From positions 62,001-126,000 of the forward strand of contig CAVORB010000011.1 in NCBI GenBank assembly GCA_963698495.1: a DNA stretch of 64,000 nt. The letters run 5' to 3'. Each line of letters begins with the position of its first letter. Position 1 is the stretch's first letter. Shown here one piece after another: positions 1 to 7,587 of the stretch. Under the pieces are notes generated by a model, which was given only the letters and a program-made list of their open reading frames with translations, did no database searches and had not been told where the DNA came from. Source of the stretch: CAVORB01 sp963698495 (GTDB lineage Bacteria > Pseudomonadota > Gammaproteobacteria > Chromatiales > Chromatiaceae). The position numbers were made by a program, and so were the translations under genes.

Positions 1-785
1 GCCGTGACCCCGTCCGTGTCCTGGATGTTCGGGTCTGCCCCGTGCTTCAGCAACAGGTCAACCGCTTCGGAGCGGCCTTCGCCGACGGCCCAGATCAGCG
101 CGGTTGCGCCCTGGTCATCCTTGGCGTTGATGTCGGCGCCGTGCTCCAGCAGCGCCTCGACGACCTTCGTGTGGCCCTGCCCGGCGGCGATGACCAGCGC
201 GGTCGCGCCCTGCTTGTCCCGCGCCTCCTTGTCGGCGTCGGATTTCACCAGCAGCTCGACGACCTCGGCATGGCCTTTATCGGCCGCCTGCATGAGGGCC
301 GTGCGCCTCTCCTTGTCGGACGCCTTGGGATCGGCTCCCCGGTACAGGAGCTGCTCGACCATGTCGTTGATGCCGTATCGGGAGGCGATCATGAGCGAGT
401 CCCAGCCGGCGCGGGTGCGGTCATGGACGTTCGCGCCGCGCTCGATCAGCAGGGCCGTGATGCCGATGTGGCCGTTCTCAGCGGCGAAGGTCAGTGCAGA
501 GCAGCCGGCCACGGTGCGCGCGTTCACGTCGGCGCCTCGGGCGAGCAGGGCTGCGACCGCCTCGAGGTTGTCCCCTTCCACCGCCATCATCAGAGCGGTC
601 TTGCCGAACTGGTTGCCAGCGTTGATGTCCGCTCCCTGATCGAGCAACTGCTCGACGCTCTCCACGTCGCCGATCGCGGCGGCCAGACGCAGCTCTTTAC
701 CCAGGTCGGTCGCGGCGCTTACGGTAGCGGGTGCGCCGATCAGCGCTAGCAGTAGGGGCAGGGCAGAGAGGGTTCTCGTTCTCAT
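1..785 (-). CDS. Exported ankyrin-repeat protein (3' end outside window)
   Basis: The minus strand is open from an ATG at 785 to the window edge, giving at least 261 residues. It begins with a short signal peptide of the pattern MRTRTLSALPLLLALIGAPA and continues as at least six tandem ankyrin repeats with typical phrases such as GADINAGNQFGKTALMMA and GADVNARTVAGCSALTFAA. Ankyrin repeats bind proteins, so a periplasmic partner-binding role is an inference. It lies 34 bp downstream of the tetrahaem cytochrome on the same strand, so the two are probably co-transcribed. The plus-strand reading frames over this stretch are shadows. The stop codon is not in the window. Confidence 0.85.
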   Translation of the reverse strand, partial: MRTRTLSALPLLLALIGAPATVSAATDLGKELRLAAAIGDVESVEQLLDQGADINAGNQFGKTALMMAVEGDNLEAVAALLARGADVNARTVAGCSALTFAAENGHIGITALLIERGANVHDRTRAGWDSLMIASRYGINDMVEQLLYRGADPKASDKERRTALMQAADKGHAEVVELLVKSDADKEARDKQGATALVIAAGQGHTKVVEALLEHGADINAKDDQGATALIWAVGEGRSEAVDLLLKHGADPNIQDTDGVT

Positions 786-819
786 GCGGCGGCGCCTCGA
801 TTCGGTTTATCCCGGGAGG

Positions 820-1395
820 TCATGCGGAGTCGGATTCCTTCTTCTCCTCTTCCTCGTCCGGCTCGTCGGGCTCCTCGTGGGCGATGCCCTTGTGGCAGTC
901 GATGCAGGTCTGGCCCTTGTCCTCGGCATTACTGTGCTTGGCGCGGGCCGATCGGTCTTGCTCGGTGAGATCCATGTTGGCGAAGTCGTGGCAGGAGCGG
1001 CATTCCCGGGAATCCGATGCCTTCATCTTGTCCCACACCCGGTTCGCCATCTTCCACCGGTAAGCCTCGTACTTTTCCGGAGTATCGATGGTGCCAATTA
1101 CTTCGTGATAGACGTCCTTCGCGGCTATTACCTTGGCGATCATCTTCGGGATGAATGGCTCCGGCACATGACAGTCCGCGCAAGTGGCCTGCACCCCCGA
1201 AGCATTCTTGTAATGTACCCTTTCCTGGAGCTCTTTCAGCGGGGTTTGCATCGTGTGGCAGGATGTGCAGAACTCCATTTCGTTCGTGTAGGCGAGCCCG
1301 ACGTTGAACAGGCCGGCGAAAACGATGCCGGCCAAAAAGATAATACCTACGATAACAAAGGTTTTGGTACGGGAGGAGCCAGCAGGCTTGGCCAT
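820..1395 (-). CDS. NapC/NirT-family membrane-anchored tetrahaem cytochrome c
   Basis: This 191-residue protein has one N-terminal membrane anchor (about residues 12-34) followed by four CXXCH haem c motifs: CTSCH, CADCH, CRSCH and CIDCH. The spacing and size match the NapC/NirT/NrfH/TorC quinol dehydrogenase family, which passes electrons from the membrane quinol pool to periplasmic reductases. The C-terminus is strongly acidic (EEPDEPDEEEE). No reductase gene is adjacent on the visible side; the next gene in the transcript encodes an exported ankyrin protein. It could in principle supply the anchorless molybdoenzyme system near 49 kb, but that is speculation. Confidence 0.9.
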   Translation of the reverse strand: MAKPAGSSRTKTFVIVGIIFLAGIVFAGLFNVGLAYTNEMEFCTSCHTMQTPLKELQERVHYKNASGVQATCADCHVPEPFIPKMIAKVIAAKDVYHEVIGTIDTPEKYEAYRWKMANRVWDKMKASDSRECRSCHDFANMDLTEQDRSARAKHSNAEDKGQTCIDCHKGIAHEEPDEPDEEEEKKESDSA

Positions 1396-1685
1396 AGAAA
1401 TCCTCTTGCGGTGGTAGTCTTGCCAGGCTCGCTGACCATGCCACGAGCCTAATCAACCCGGGAAACCTTGTCGTCGGGTCTTATTGTCGTTGCGTCATTC
1501 TTAGCGGATGTTAAGGGATCGCAGGGGCTTTGCCAAGAACGCCGGTCTGCCTGATCAACCGATTCCCAGCGACGAATGCGGCGTCGCAACGGGCGGTTGC
1601 GACCAGGGATCATGGGCGGAGGGTTCGAACGCCGAAGAGGTGTTTTCCGAGGCCCGGCCAGTGCCGCCGGTCGTCGTGCCGCAGG

Positions 1686-2760
1686 TCAGTCCGCGTCTTT
1701 GCGTGAGCCGATGCCGTGGTCGCGAGCGAAGGCGAGCATACGCTGAATGGGCAGGATCGCGCGGTCCCGGATCGCTGGCTCGATATGGATCTCCTGATCC
1801 CCAGCGAGTAGAACCTGCTCCAGGTTCTGCAATGCGTTCATGGCCATCCATGGGCAGTGGGCGCAGCTCTCGCAGGTGGCGCCTGCGCCCGCCGTCGGCG
1901 CGGCGATGAGCCTCTTGCCGGGGGCGAGCTGATGCATCTTCCAGAATATGCCCTCGTCGGTGGCGACGATGAACTCCTCGTTCGGCAGCTCCGCGACCGC
2001 CTTGATGAGCTGCGTGGTCGAGCCCACCACGTCGGCTTGATCGACGACCTCGTCCGGCGACTCCGGGTGGACCAGCACCGCGGCCTCCTGGGTGCAGGCG
2101 GCGCAGGCGTTCGAGGGCGAAGCCCTTGAACTCCTCGTGCACCACGCAGGCCCCTGGCCACAGCAGCATGTCGGCTCCGGTAACCCGTTCGACGTAGTGA
2201 CCGAGGTGCTTGTCCGGCGCCCACAGGATCTTTTCGCCTTGCGCGTGCAGGTGCTTCACGACCGGAAGGGCGATGCTCGAGGTAACCACCCAGTCGGAGC
2301 GTGCCTTGACCGCGGCGCTGGTGTTGGCGTACACCACCACGGTGCGATCCGGGTGCTGGTCGCAGAAGGCGGAGAAGACGTCCGCCGGGCAGCCCTCGTC
2401 CAGGGAGCAGGTGGCCTTCAGGTCGGGCATCAGGACCCGCTTCTCCGGATTCAGGATCTTGGCCGTCTCGCCCATGAAGCGCACGCCGCAAACCACCAGG
2501 GTGGAGGCCTGGCTCTCGGTGCCGAAACGGGCCATCTCCAGCGAATCGGAGACCACTCCCCCGGTTTCTTCGGCCAGTGCCTGCAGGTCCCCGTCCGTGT
2601 AGTAGTGGGCCACCAGCACCGCGTCCTGCGCGGCCAGCAGGTCCTTGATGCTGGCCTTCAGGCTCTCCTTTTCGGCGGCGGCGAGGTCGGGCCATTGCGG
2701 GTGGGGGGGGACCCTGATCGTCAGCCGGTCGAGGGCTTCGGGATGGGCGATGGACATCAT
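1686..2760 (-). CDS. nadA: Quinolinate synthase NadA, with an apparent +1 frameshift
   Basis: NadA makes quinolinate from iminoaspartate and dihydroxyacetone phosphate in NAD synthesis, using a [4Fe-4S] cluster. The N-terminal two thirds read in one frame from ATG 2760 (AHYYTDGDLQALAEETGG, VCGVRFMGETAKIL, DEGCPADVF, CVVHEEFKGFALERL). The remainder, from VLVHPESPDEVVDQAD through CESCAHCPWMAMN to the stop at 1686, is in another frame. Removing one base near 2089 (an extra T on the plus strand) rejoins the frames as LHPEAAVLVHPE, as expected for NadA, and gives about 357 residues, the usual size. Without the correction, translation runs on in the wrong frame to 1555. The start lies 12 bp after the NrtR-type gene, so an operon is likely. 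This may be a sequencing error or a true mutation. Confidence 0.85.
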
Positions 2761-2772
2761 GGTTTCTCCGGG

Positions 2773-3468
2773 TCAGCGGATGACGTCGACCCTGTCGCGG
2801 TGCTTGAGCCGATAGACCCTGGCCGGACGGTGCCGGCCGCGCCTGCGCAGCTCCCCGGTCTCCTCTATTTGCTCGAGCGCCAGTGCCCATTTGCGGAAGT
2901 TGCGCTTGTCGAGCTCGGCGTCGACTAGGGTCTCGTAGACCTCCTGCAGCTCGCCCAGGGTGAAGGTGTCGGCGAGAAACTGGAACGCGATGGTGGAGTA
3001 GTCGAGCTTCGCCACCAGGCGCTCGTGGGCGGTGCTGATGATTTCGTCGTGGTCGAAGGCCAGGGGAGGCAGGTCCGCGACCGGGAACCAGGCCGCCTCG
3101 GTGGCGTCGCTCGCGGGTCTCAGGGCGAGCTTTTCCGAGGGCACCAGCGCGTAGTAGGCGACGCTGATCACCCTTTCACGCGGGTCGCGGCCCGGCCGGC
3201 CGAAGGTGTAGAGCTGCTCGAGGTAGACGCCCGCCACGCCGGTCTCCTCCTCCAGCTCCCGCTTGGCGCAGAGCTCCAGATCCTCGTCGATGTCGAGAAA
3301 GCCCCCGGGCAGGGCCCAATGCCCTTCGAACGGCTCGCCGCCGCGGCGGATGAGCAGGAGCTGCAGGCGCCCCTCACGGATGGTGAACACCACCACGTCG
3401 GTGGTGACCGCCGGATGAGGGTAGGGGTAGCAGTAGGGTTCCGAGGTCGCGGCTTCGATCATGCTCAT
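2773..3468 (-). CDS. nrtR: NrtR-type Nudix transcriptional regulator / ADP-ribose pyrophosphatase-like protein
   Basis: The 231-residue protein has an N-terminal Nudix hydrolase domain and a C-terminal winged-helix region (about residues 155-231, ending RPARVYRLKHRDRV). The Nudix box is intact: G56-x5-E62-x7-R70-E71-L-x-E-E-x-G-V. In characterised NrtR regulators the Nudix domain senses ADP-ribose and releases the winged helix from operators of NAD genes, and in many of them catalysis is lost. Its position directly upstream of nadA supports this role here. Because the box is intact it may also hydrolyse ADP-ribose. A palindrome 12 bp upstream of the start could be its own operator. Confidence 0.8.
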   Translation of the reverse strand: MSMIEAATSEPYCYPYPHPAVTTDVVVFTIREGRLQLLLIRRGGEPFEGHWALPGGFLDIDEDLELCAKRELEEETGVAGVYLEQLYTFGRPGRDPRERVISVAYYALVPSEKLALRPASDATEAAWFPVADLPPLAFDHDEIISTAHERLVAKLDYSTIAFQFLADTFTLGELQEVYETLVDAELDKRNFRKWALALEQIEETGELRRRGRHRPARVYRLKHRDRVDVIR

Positions 3469-3480
3469 GGGTCAAGAGTG

Positions 3481-3495
3481 GTGTCTCTGATACAC
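3481..3495. promoter_or_regulatory. Candidate operator upstream of nrtR-nadA
   Basis: The 15-mer GTGTCTCTGATACAC is a palindrome with six of seven pairs matching around a central T. It sits 12 bp upstream of the nrtR start codon on the minus strand. An autoregulatory NrtR site would be expected here, but I cannot compare it with a lineage-specific motif. Confidence 0.35.
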
Positions 3496-3530
3496 GAAGT
3501 CAATCCGTGCCAGCGTCGTTCGGTCGCCGG

Positions 3531-4427
3531 TCACAGCCAGGCCGCGCCGCGCACCCCGCTGGAGTCCCCGTGCGCGGGCGGGCGCAGGTCGATCCTCGCG
3601 CCGTCGCAGAAGAGATGTTCTCCGATGCGCTCGGGTACCCGCGAATAGAGTCGTTCGAGCTTTGATAATCCGCCGCCGAGCACGATCACGTCCGGATCGA
3701 GGATGTTGACCACGCTCGCCAGGGAGCGGGCCATGCGGTCCTCGAAGCGGCAGAGGGCGGATTCGGCTTCAGGGTCGCCGGCGGCCGCGGCGGCGGCGAT
3801 GTCCGGAGGCGAGAGCATGCGCCCGGTTGCGCGCCGGAAGTCCGCCGCCAGCCCCGGTCCGGAGAGAAAGGTCTCGATGCAGCCGCGCTTGCCGCAATAG
3901 CAGGCCGGGCCGGGCAGCTCGGCGGGCTCCGGCCAGGGCAGGGGGTTGTGCCCCCACTCGCCGGCGATACGGTTGGGCCCGGAGAGCAGCCGGCCGTCCA
4001 CCACGACACCGCCACCCGTGCCGGTGCCGATGATGACGCCGAAGACGCAGCGCGCCTCTCTGCCGGCGCCGTCCACCGCCTCGGAAAGGGCGAAGCAGTC
4101 GGCGTCGTTCGCGAGGCGCACCGGCCGCTGCAGTGCCTCGCTCAGGTCCCGGTCCAGGGCCCGGCCATTGAGCCACACCGAATTGGCATTGCGCATGCGT
4201 CCGCTGAACGGAGAGAGCGAGCCCGGCGTGCCAACCCCCACGCTGCCGCGCGCGCCGAACTCGGACTCCAAGCCGCGCACCAGGTCGGCGATGGTGCTCA
4301 GGGTCCCGGCGTAGTCGTTGCGCGGCGTCGGCACGCGGTGGCGGGCGAGGGTGCGGCCGGCGTCGTCCAGGGCAATGACCTCAATCTTGGTCCCGCCCAG
4401 GTCGACGCCGATGCGGATGGCGCGCAC
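3531..4427 (-). CDS. ROK-family fructokinase (Mak-like)
   Basis: This 298-residue protein phosphorylates a hexose, probably fructose, with ATP. It starts with the ROK phosphate loop IGVDLGGTKIEVI, contains the sugar-site and catalytic pattern LANDADCFALSE, a second glycine-rich loop GTGTGGGVVVDG, the ROK signature AGEWGHNPLPWP, and the zinc-binding stretch CYCGKRGCIE. These features match Mak/YajF fructokinases better than glucokinases of the Glk type. It begins 9 bp after the dynamin-like gene and is probably co-transcribed with it. A separate PfkB-type fructokinase lies in the sucrose operon near 24 kb, so the cell has two likely fructose kinases. Confidence 0.85.
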   Translation of the reverse strand: MRAIRIGVDLGGTKIEVIALDDAGRTLARHRVPTPRNDYAGTLSTIADLVRGLESEFGARGSVGVGTPGSLSPFSGRMRNANSVWLNGRALDRDLSEALQRPVRLANDADCFALSEAVDGAGREARCVFGVIIGTGTGGGVVVDGRLLSGPNRIAGEWGHNPLPWPEPAELPGPACYCGKRGCIETFLSGPGLAADFRRATGRMLSPPDIAAAAAAGDPEAESALCRFEDRMARSLASVVNILDPDVIVLGGGLSKLERLYSRVPERIGEHLFCDGARIDLRPPAHGDSSGVRGAAWL

Positions 4428-4436
4428 CGACCCGGA

Positions 4437-5924
4437 TCAGGCGCGACCTGCCCCCCCGGCCGGCTTCTCGTTGACCGCTGCCAGGCTCTCGCCGGAGGGA
4501 TTGGTGAAGCGGTCGTTGAGCGTCTGCACGTAGAGGTTGGCGTCCTCGCGGATCTTGTGCAGACGGCGTCTCGCGCCGGCCCCCCAGCCGGCGGGGGAAC
4601 GTGCGAAAATGGTACGCCAGAAACTGGTGTTGCGCTGGAAGGCGGTCATGAGATCGCCGCGCAGACCCTCCTTCGCCGCCTCCTTGCGCAGTGACGGAAG
4701 CAGGCTCTTCGCCGCCAGGCGGCGGATGCTGAAATGGAGCGCCACGGCGAGCAGGGCGAGAGCCGCGAGCAGCAGCATGAGGGCGAGGGGGGTTGCGGAT
4801 ACGCTTTGCAGCCAGGCGGGCTGATAGCTGAGGCCCTGCCAGTGCCCGGCGCCGACGCTCCACACCAGAAAGGCGAGCAGGGCGCCGCCGAAGACCAGGC
4901 CGTCGCCGAGGAGGGTGCGGATGCGCCAGCGCCTGATGGCGCGGGTCAGGAAGGGTACGCCGCGCTCCTCGATATCCTTGGCGGTTTTGTCCACGGCGCT
5001 GACGATCCGGTAGGCGCGCTCGACCTCGACTTCCTGCATGCGTCCATGGATCTCGCCGAGATCCTCGTCGCGCTTCTTTTCGAATCGAAGGCGCTTGGCC
5101 TCGTCCTCGATCGGCGTGGCCGCGTCCGGGTTGTAGATGGTGTAGAAGCGCCCCGCGGTCAGGCCCTCCTCGCCCAGTGCGCGTTGCCACGCGGCGACCA
5201 CGTCTTCCGGGTTGTCCTCCCGTGCTGCGGTGTCGAGTTGGTTGAGTATGAAGAGAAACTTGCCGGAGTCGGCGCGGTTGATGGTGTCCGCGACCAGGTG
5301 CCGGAGGGTGTCGCGCATCGCTCCGGGCTCGGGGTGGCGGGCGTCGAAGAACACCAGCACCAGGTCCGAGAGATCGATGATGTGATCGGTGATGCGCAGG
5401 GTCGCGGTGCGCTGTGCATCGGCGTCGAAGCCAGGGGAGTCGATCAGGATCTTTCCGCGCAGGCGTTCGCTGGGGCAGGTCTTGAGCTGGAGGTAGGCGT
5501 CGATGCGCTTGCCCTCGCCATCGGCGACCAGGTCGATGTCTTTGGAGATCTGATAGAGGGGGAAGCGCGGATCCGAGTCGAGGGCGACCCCTGGTAGGGC
5601 GTGTCCGGTGGCCTCACGGCTATAGCAAATGACGGTGAAGTGGTCGTCCACGGCCTGATTGCCCGTGCGCTGGACCTTGTGTCCGAGGAAGGAGTTGATG
5701 AAGCTCGACTTGCCGGCGGAGAAGACGCCAAGAACGGAAATCAGCGGCCACCAGGGGATCTGGGTGGCGAAGGACTGGTCTCTTGTCAGGAGGCCCATGC
5801 CGTAGGCTACGCGGTCCAGGGCGCGGAAGCTCTGGACCGTGCTCAAGAGCACGGGGTTCTCCTGTGCGAGGTGTGTCTCCAGGTTCTTCAGCCGTTGCTC
5901 CACGACATCAGCGGCAAGGTGCAT
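4437..5924 (-). CDS. Dynamin-like membrane GTPase
   Basis: The 495-residue protein has a large GTPase domain with P-loop GVFSAGKSS (residues 66-74), G3 motif DSPG and G4 motif NQLD, followed by a helical region and two closely spaced hydrophobic segments at roughly 335-360 and 377-397. Bacterial dynamin-like proteins with this layout remodel or protect membranes; the exact job here is unknown. The C-terminal tail after the membrane hairpin is basic and then Gly/Ala rich. It is the first gene of a likely two-gene unit with the ROK kinase. Confidence 0.8.
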   Translation of the reverse strand: MHLAADVVEQRLKNLETHLAQENPVLLSTVQSFRALDRVAYGMGLLTRDQSFATQIPWWPLISVLGVFSAGKSSFINSFLGHKVQRTGNQAVDDHFTVICYSREATGHALPGVALDSDPRFPLYQISKDIDLVADGEGKRIDAYLQLKTCPSERLRGKILIDSPGFDADAQRTATLRITDHIIDLSDLVLVFFDARHPEPGAMRDTLRHLVADTINRADSGKFLFILNQLDTAAREDNPEDVVAAWQRALGEEGLTAGRFYTIYNPDAATPIEDEAKRLRFEKKRDEDLGEIHGRMQEVEVERAYRIVSAVDKTAKDIEERGVPFLTRAIRRWRIRTLLGDGLVFGGALLAFLVWSVGAGHWQGLSYQPAWLQSVSATPLALMLLLAALALLAVALHFSIRRLAAKSLLPSLRKEAAKEGLRGDLMTAFQRNTSFWRTIFARSPAGWGAGARRRLHKIREDANLYVQTLNDRFTNPSGESLAAVNEKPAGGAGRA

Positions 5925-6188
5925 TGATCCACTCCTAAGCTAGTCTGCAGGTCGATTTTCAGTTTCCGGGTGCCTGCCACGAAAGTGCGAGGATGGTATA
6001 CCCATCGCCTTTGGGAAGGTAGTCTCATGACGCGCGCCTCCGTCGCGTATAATCACCTCTCCTGGGAGGTGGCAATGCGAGTCGTGGAAGGGGTTTGGGG
6101 GTCGAGCGGTGTCTAGCGGCAGGCCTCTGCCGTTGGTTCTGGAAACCCATTAGGTTTCTGATTTATCAGCAATAATATCTGTTTTTGC

Positions 6189-6217
6189 TTGAAATAATAT
6201 TGCCAATTGGTGATAAT
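6189..6217 (+). promoter_or_regulatory. Candidate sigma-70 promoter for the RND efflux genes
   Basis: TTGAAA at 6189-6194 and GATAAT at 6212-6217 are separated by 17 bp in an AT-rich stretch that stands out from the GC-rich surroundings. It lies about 135 bp before the adaptor gene, leaving room for a leader. Confidence 0.5.
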
Positions 6218-6353
6218 CCGCGTTTGTCGCAACCCTGGTCATAAGAGAATTTTATTGGGCGAGGGTCGGCGTTCGCCGCGTCCTTCGGCGCGGGCCCGGT
6301 CGGTGGTTGAGGTCGATCTTTCAACAGGCAAAAACCTTCAGGTGGCTATGCCC

Positions 6354-7499
6354 ATGGCAATTCCAGTAAATCGCGGCTTGGTCGCGGCGACCCTGATTTT
6401 GGCGGCCAGCGCCGGCGGCGCCGCGCCGACCGACAATGAGTTTGTCGTGAAGCAGGCTGAGGGTGCGCCGACGGTGTCGGTGGGCGGAACCGTGATCCCC
6501 TATAAGGAGGTCACCCTGGCCGCGCAGCTGCCGGGGCGGGTCAAGTTCCTCGCCGGCATCGAGGGCGATTCGTTCAAGAAGGACGATCTTCTGGTCTCGA
6601 TCGACGATCGCGAGCTCCTCGCCAACCGTCAGGCTCTGATCGCCCAGATGCAATCCGCGGATGCCACGCTGCGAAACGCCGGAATCCAGTACAGTCGCGA
6701 GCTCTTCGCTCCCCGCTCACGCACGCCCCCGGGCGGCATGGCGATTCCCAATCTCTTCGATCAGATGTTTACCCGCCCGATGGAGGACTTCATCGGCGAG
6801 CGCTCCCGGGGCGCCGAGCTATCGGCGGATCTTTACTCGTCCGGCACACAGGTCGAGCAGGCGCGCAGCGCCATGATGCGCCTGCAGGCGGAGCTGCAGG
6901 CCCTGGATTCGAAGCTGCGGGACGCGCGGAGCATCGCCCCTTTCGATGGGGTGATCGTGAAGAAATTCATCGAGGTGGGCGACACGGTGCAGCCCGGTCA
7001 GCCGCTGCTGAACTTTGCCGACGTCGAATATCTTCAGGTTGAGGTCGACGTGCCGGCGCGCCTGCGTCCCGGTCTGCGTGAGGGCATGATGATCCACGCC
7101 GAGCTCGACGTGAATCACCGACGGGTACCGGTGCGCGTGGCCCAGGTATTCCCCATGGCCGATCCCCAGCGCCACACGGTCAAGGTCAAGTTCGATCTTC
7201 CGGTGGGCACCTCACAGCCCGGTGAGTATGCCAAGGTGCTGGTTCCGGACTTCAACGCGCCGGCCCGCGCAAACCCCGTCATCCCCGCGTCGGCCATCCG
7301 ATATAACGGCAGCCTTCCGGGCGTCTACGTGCTGGACGATCAGGGGGGGGCGCAATTGCGTCTGATCCGGGTGGGCGAGCCCGTCCCGGGCGGCCTGATC
7401 ACGGTCCTCAGCGGCTTGCGTCCGGGCGAGCGCATCCTGGCCGATCCGCCCGCCGGCATAGCCGCGGGCTGGTCGACGCAGTCCGACGCACAACGCTGA
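6354..7499 (+). CDS. RND efflux periplasmic adaptor (membrane fusion protein)
   Basis: The protein has an N-terminal signal peptide (MAIPVNRGLVAATLILAASA) and the adaptor layout: a lipoyl-like half (VTLAAQLPGRVKFLAGIEGD, then SIDDRELLANRQALI), a helical hairpin, the second lipoyl half (SIAPFDGVIVKKFIEVGDTVQPGQPLL), a beta-barrel and a membrane-proximal domain. It links an inner-membrane RND pump to an outer-membrane channel. The ATG at 6354 is preferred because AGGTGG lies 8 bp upstream; an ATG at 6348 is possible, and the frame is open back to a TTG at 6207 without coding character. The pump gene follows after 88 bp. No TolC-like gene is in the window. Confidence 0.85.
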   Translation: MAIPVNRGLVAATLILAASAGGAAPTDNEFVVKQAEGAPTVSVGGTVIPYKEVTLAAQLPGRVKFLAGIEGDSFKKDDLLVSIDDRELLANRQALIAQMQSADATLRNAGIQYSRELFAPRSRTPPGGMAIPNLFDQMFTRPMEDFIGERSRGAELSADLYSSGTQVEQARSAMMRLQAELQALDSKLRDARSIAPFDGVIVKKFIEVGDTVQPGQPLLNFADVEYLQVEVDVPARLRPGLREGMMIHAELDVNHRRVPVRVAQVFPMADPQRHTVKVKFDLPVGTSQPGEYAKVLVPDFNAPARANPVIPASAIRYNGSLPGVYVLDDQGGAQLRLIRVGEPVPGGLITVLSGLRPGERILADPPAGIAAGWSTQSDAQR

Positions 7500-7587
7500 T
7501 CCGCAGTACCCGGCGCGCTGGACCGGTCCGGTCTGGCGCGCCTGTTCCCTTCATCTCGATCCAGGCCGGACTGTTGTAGGTTGAGTC

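Noticed and set aside
4..749. Plus-strand frames over the ankyrin gene
   Set aside because: They are mirrors of the ankyrin repeats on the minus strand, which has a signal peptide and family consensus.
1621..1640. tRNA-like GGTTCGAA sequence
   Set aside because: No acceptor stem, anticodon arm or D-arm could be drawn around it; no tRNA was found elsewhere in the window.
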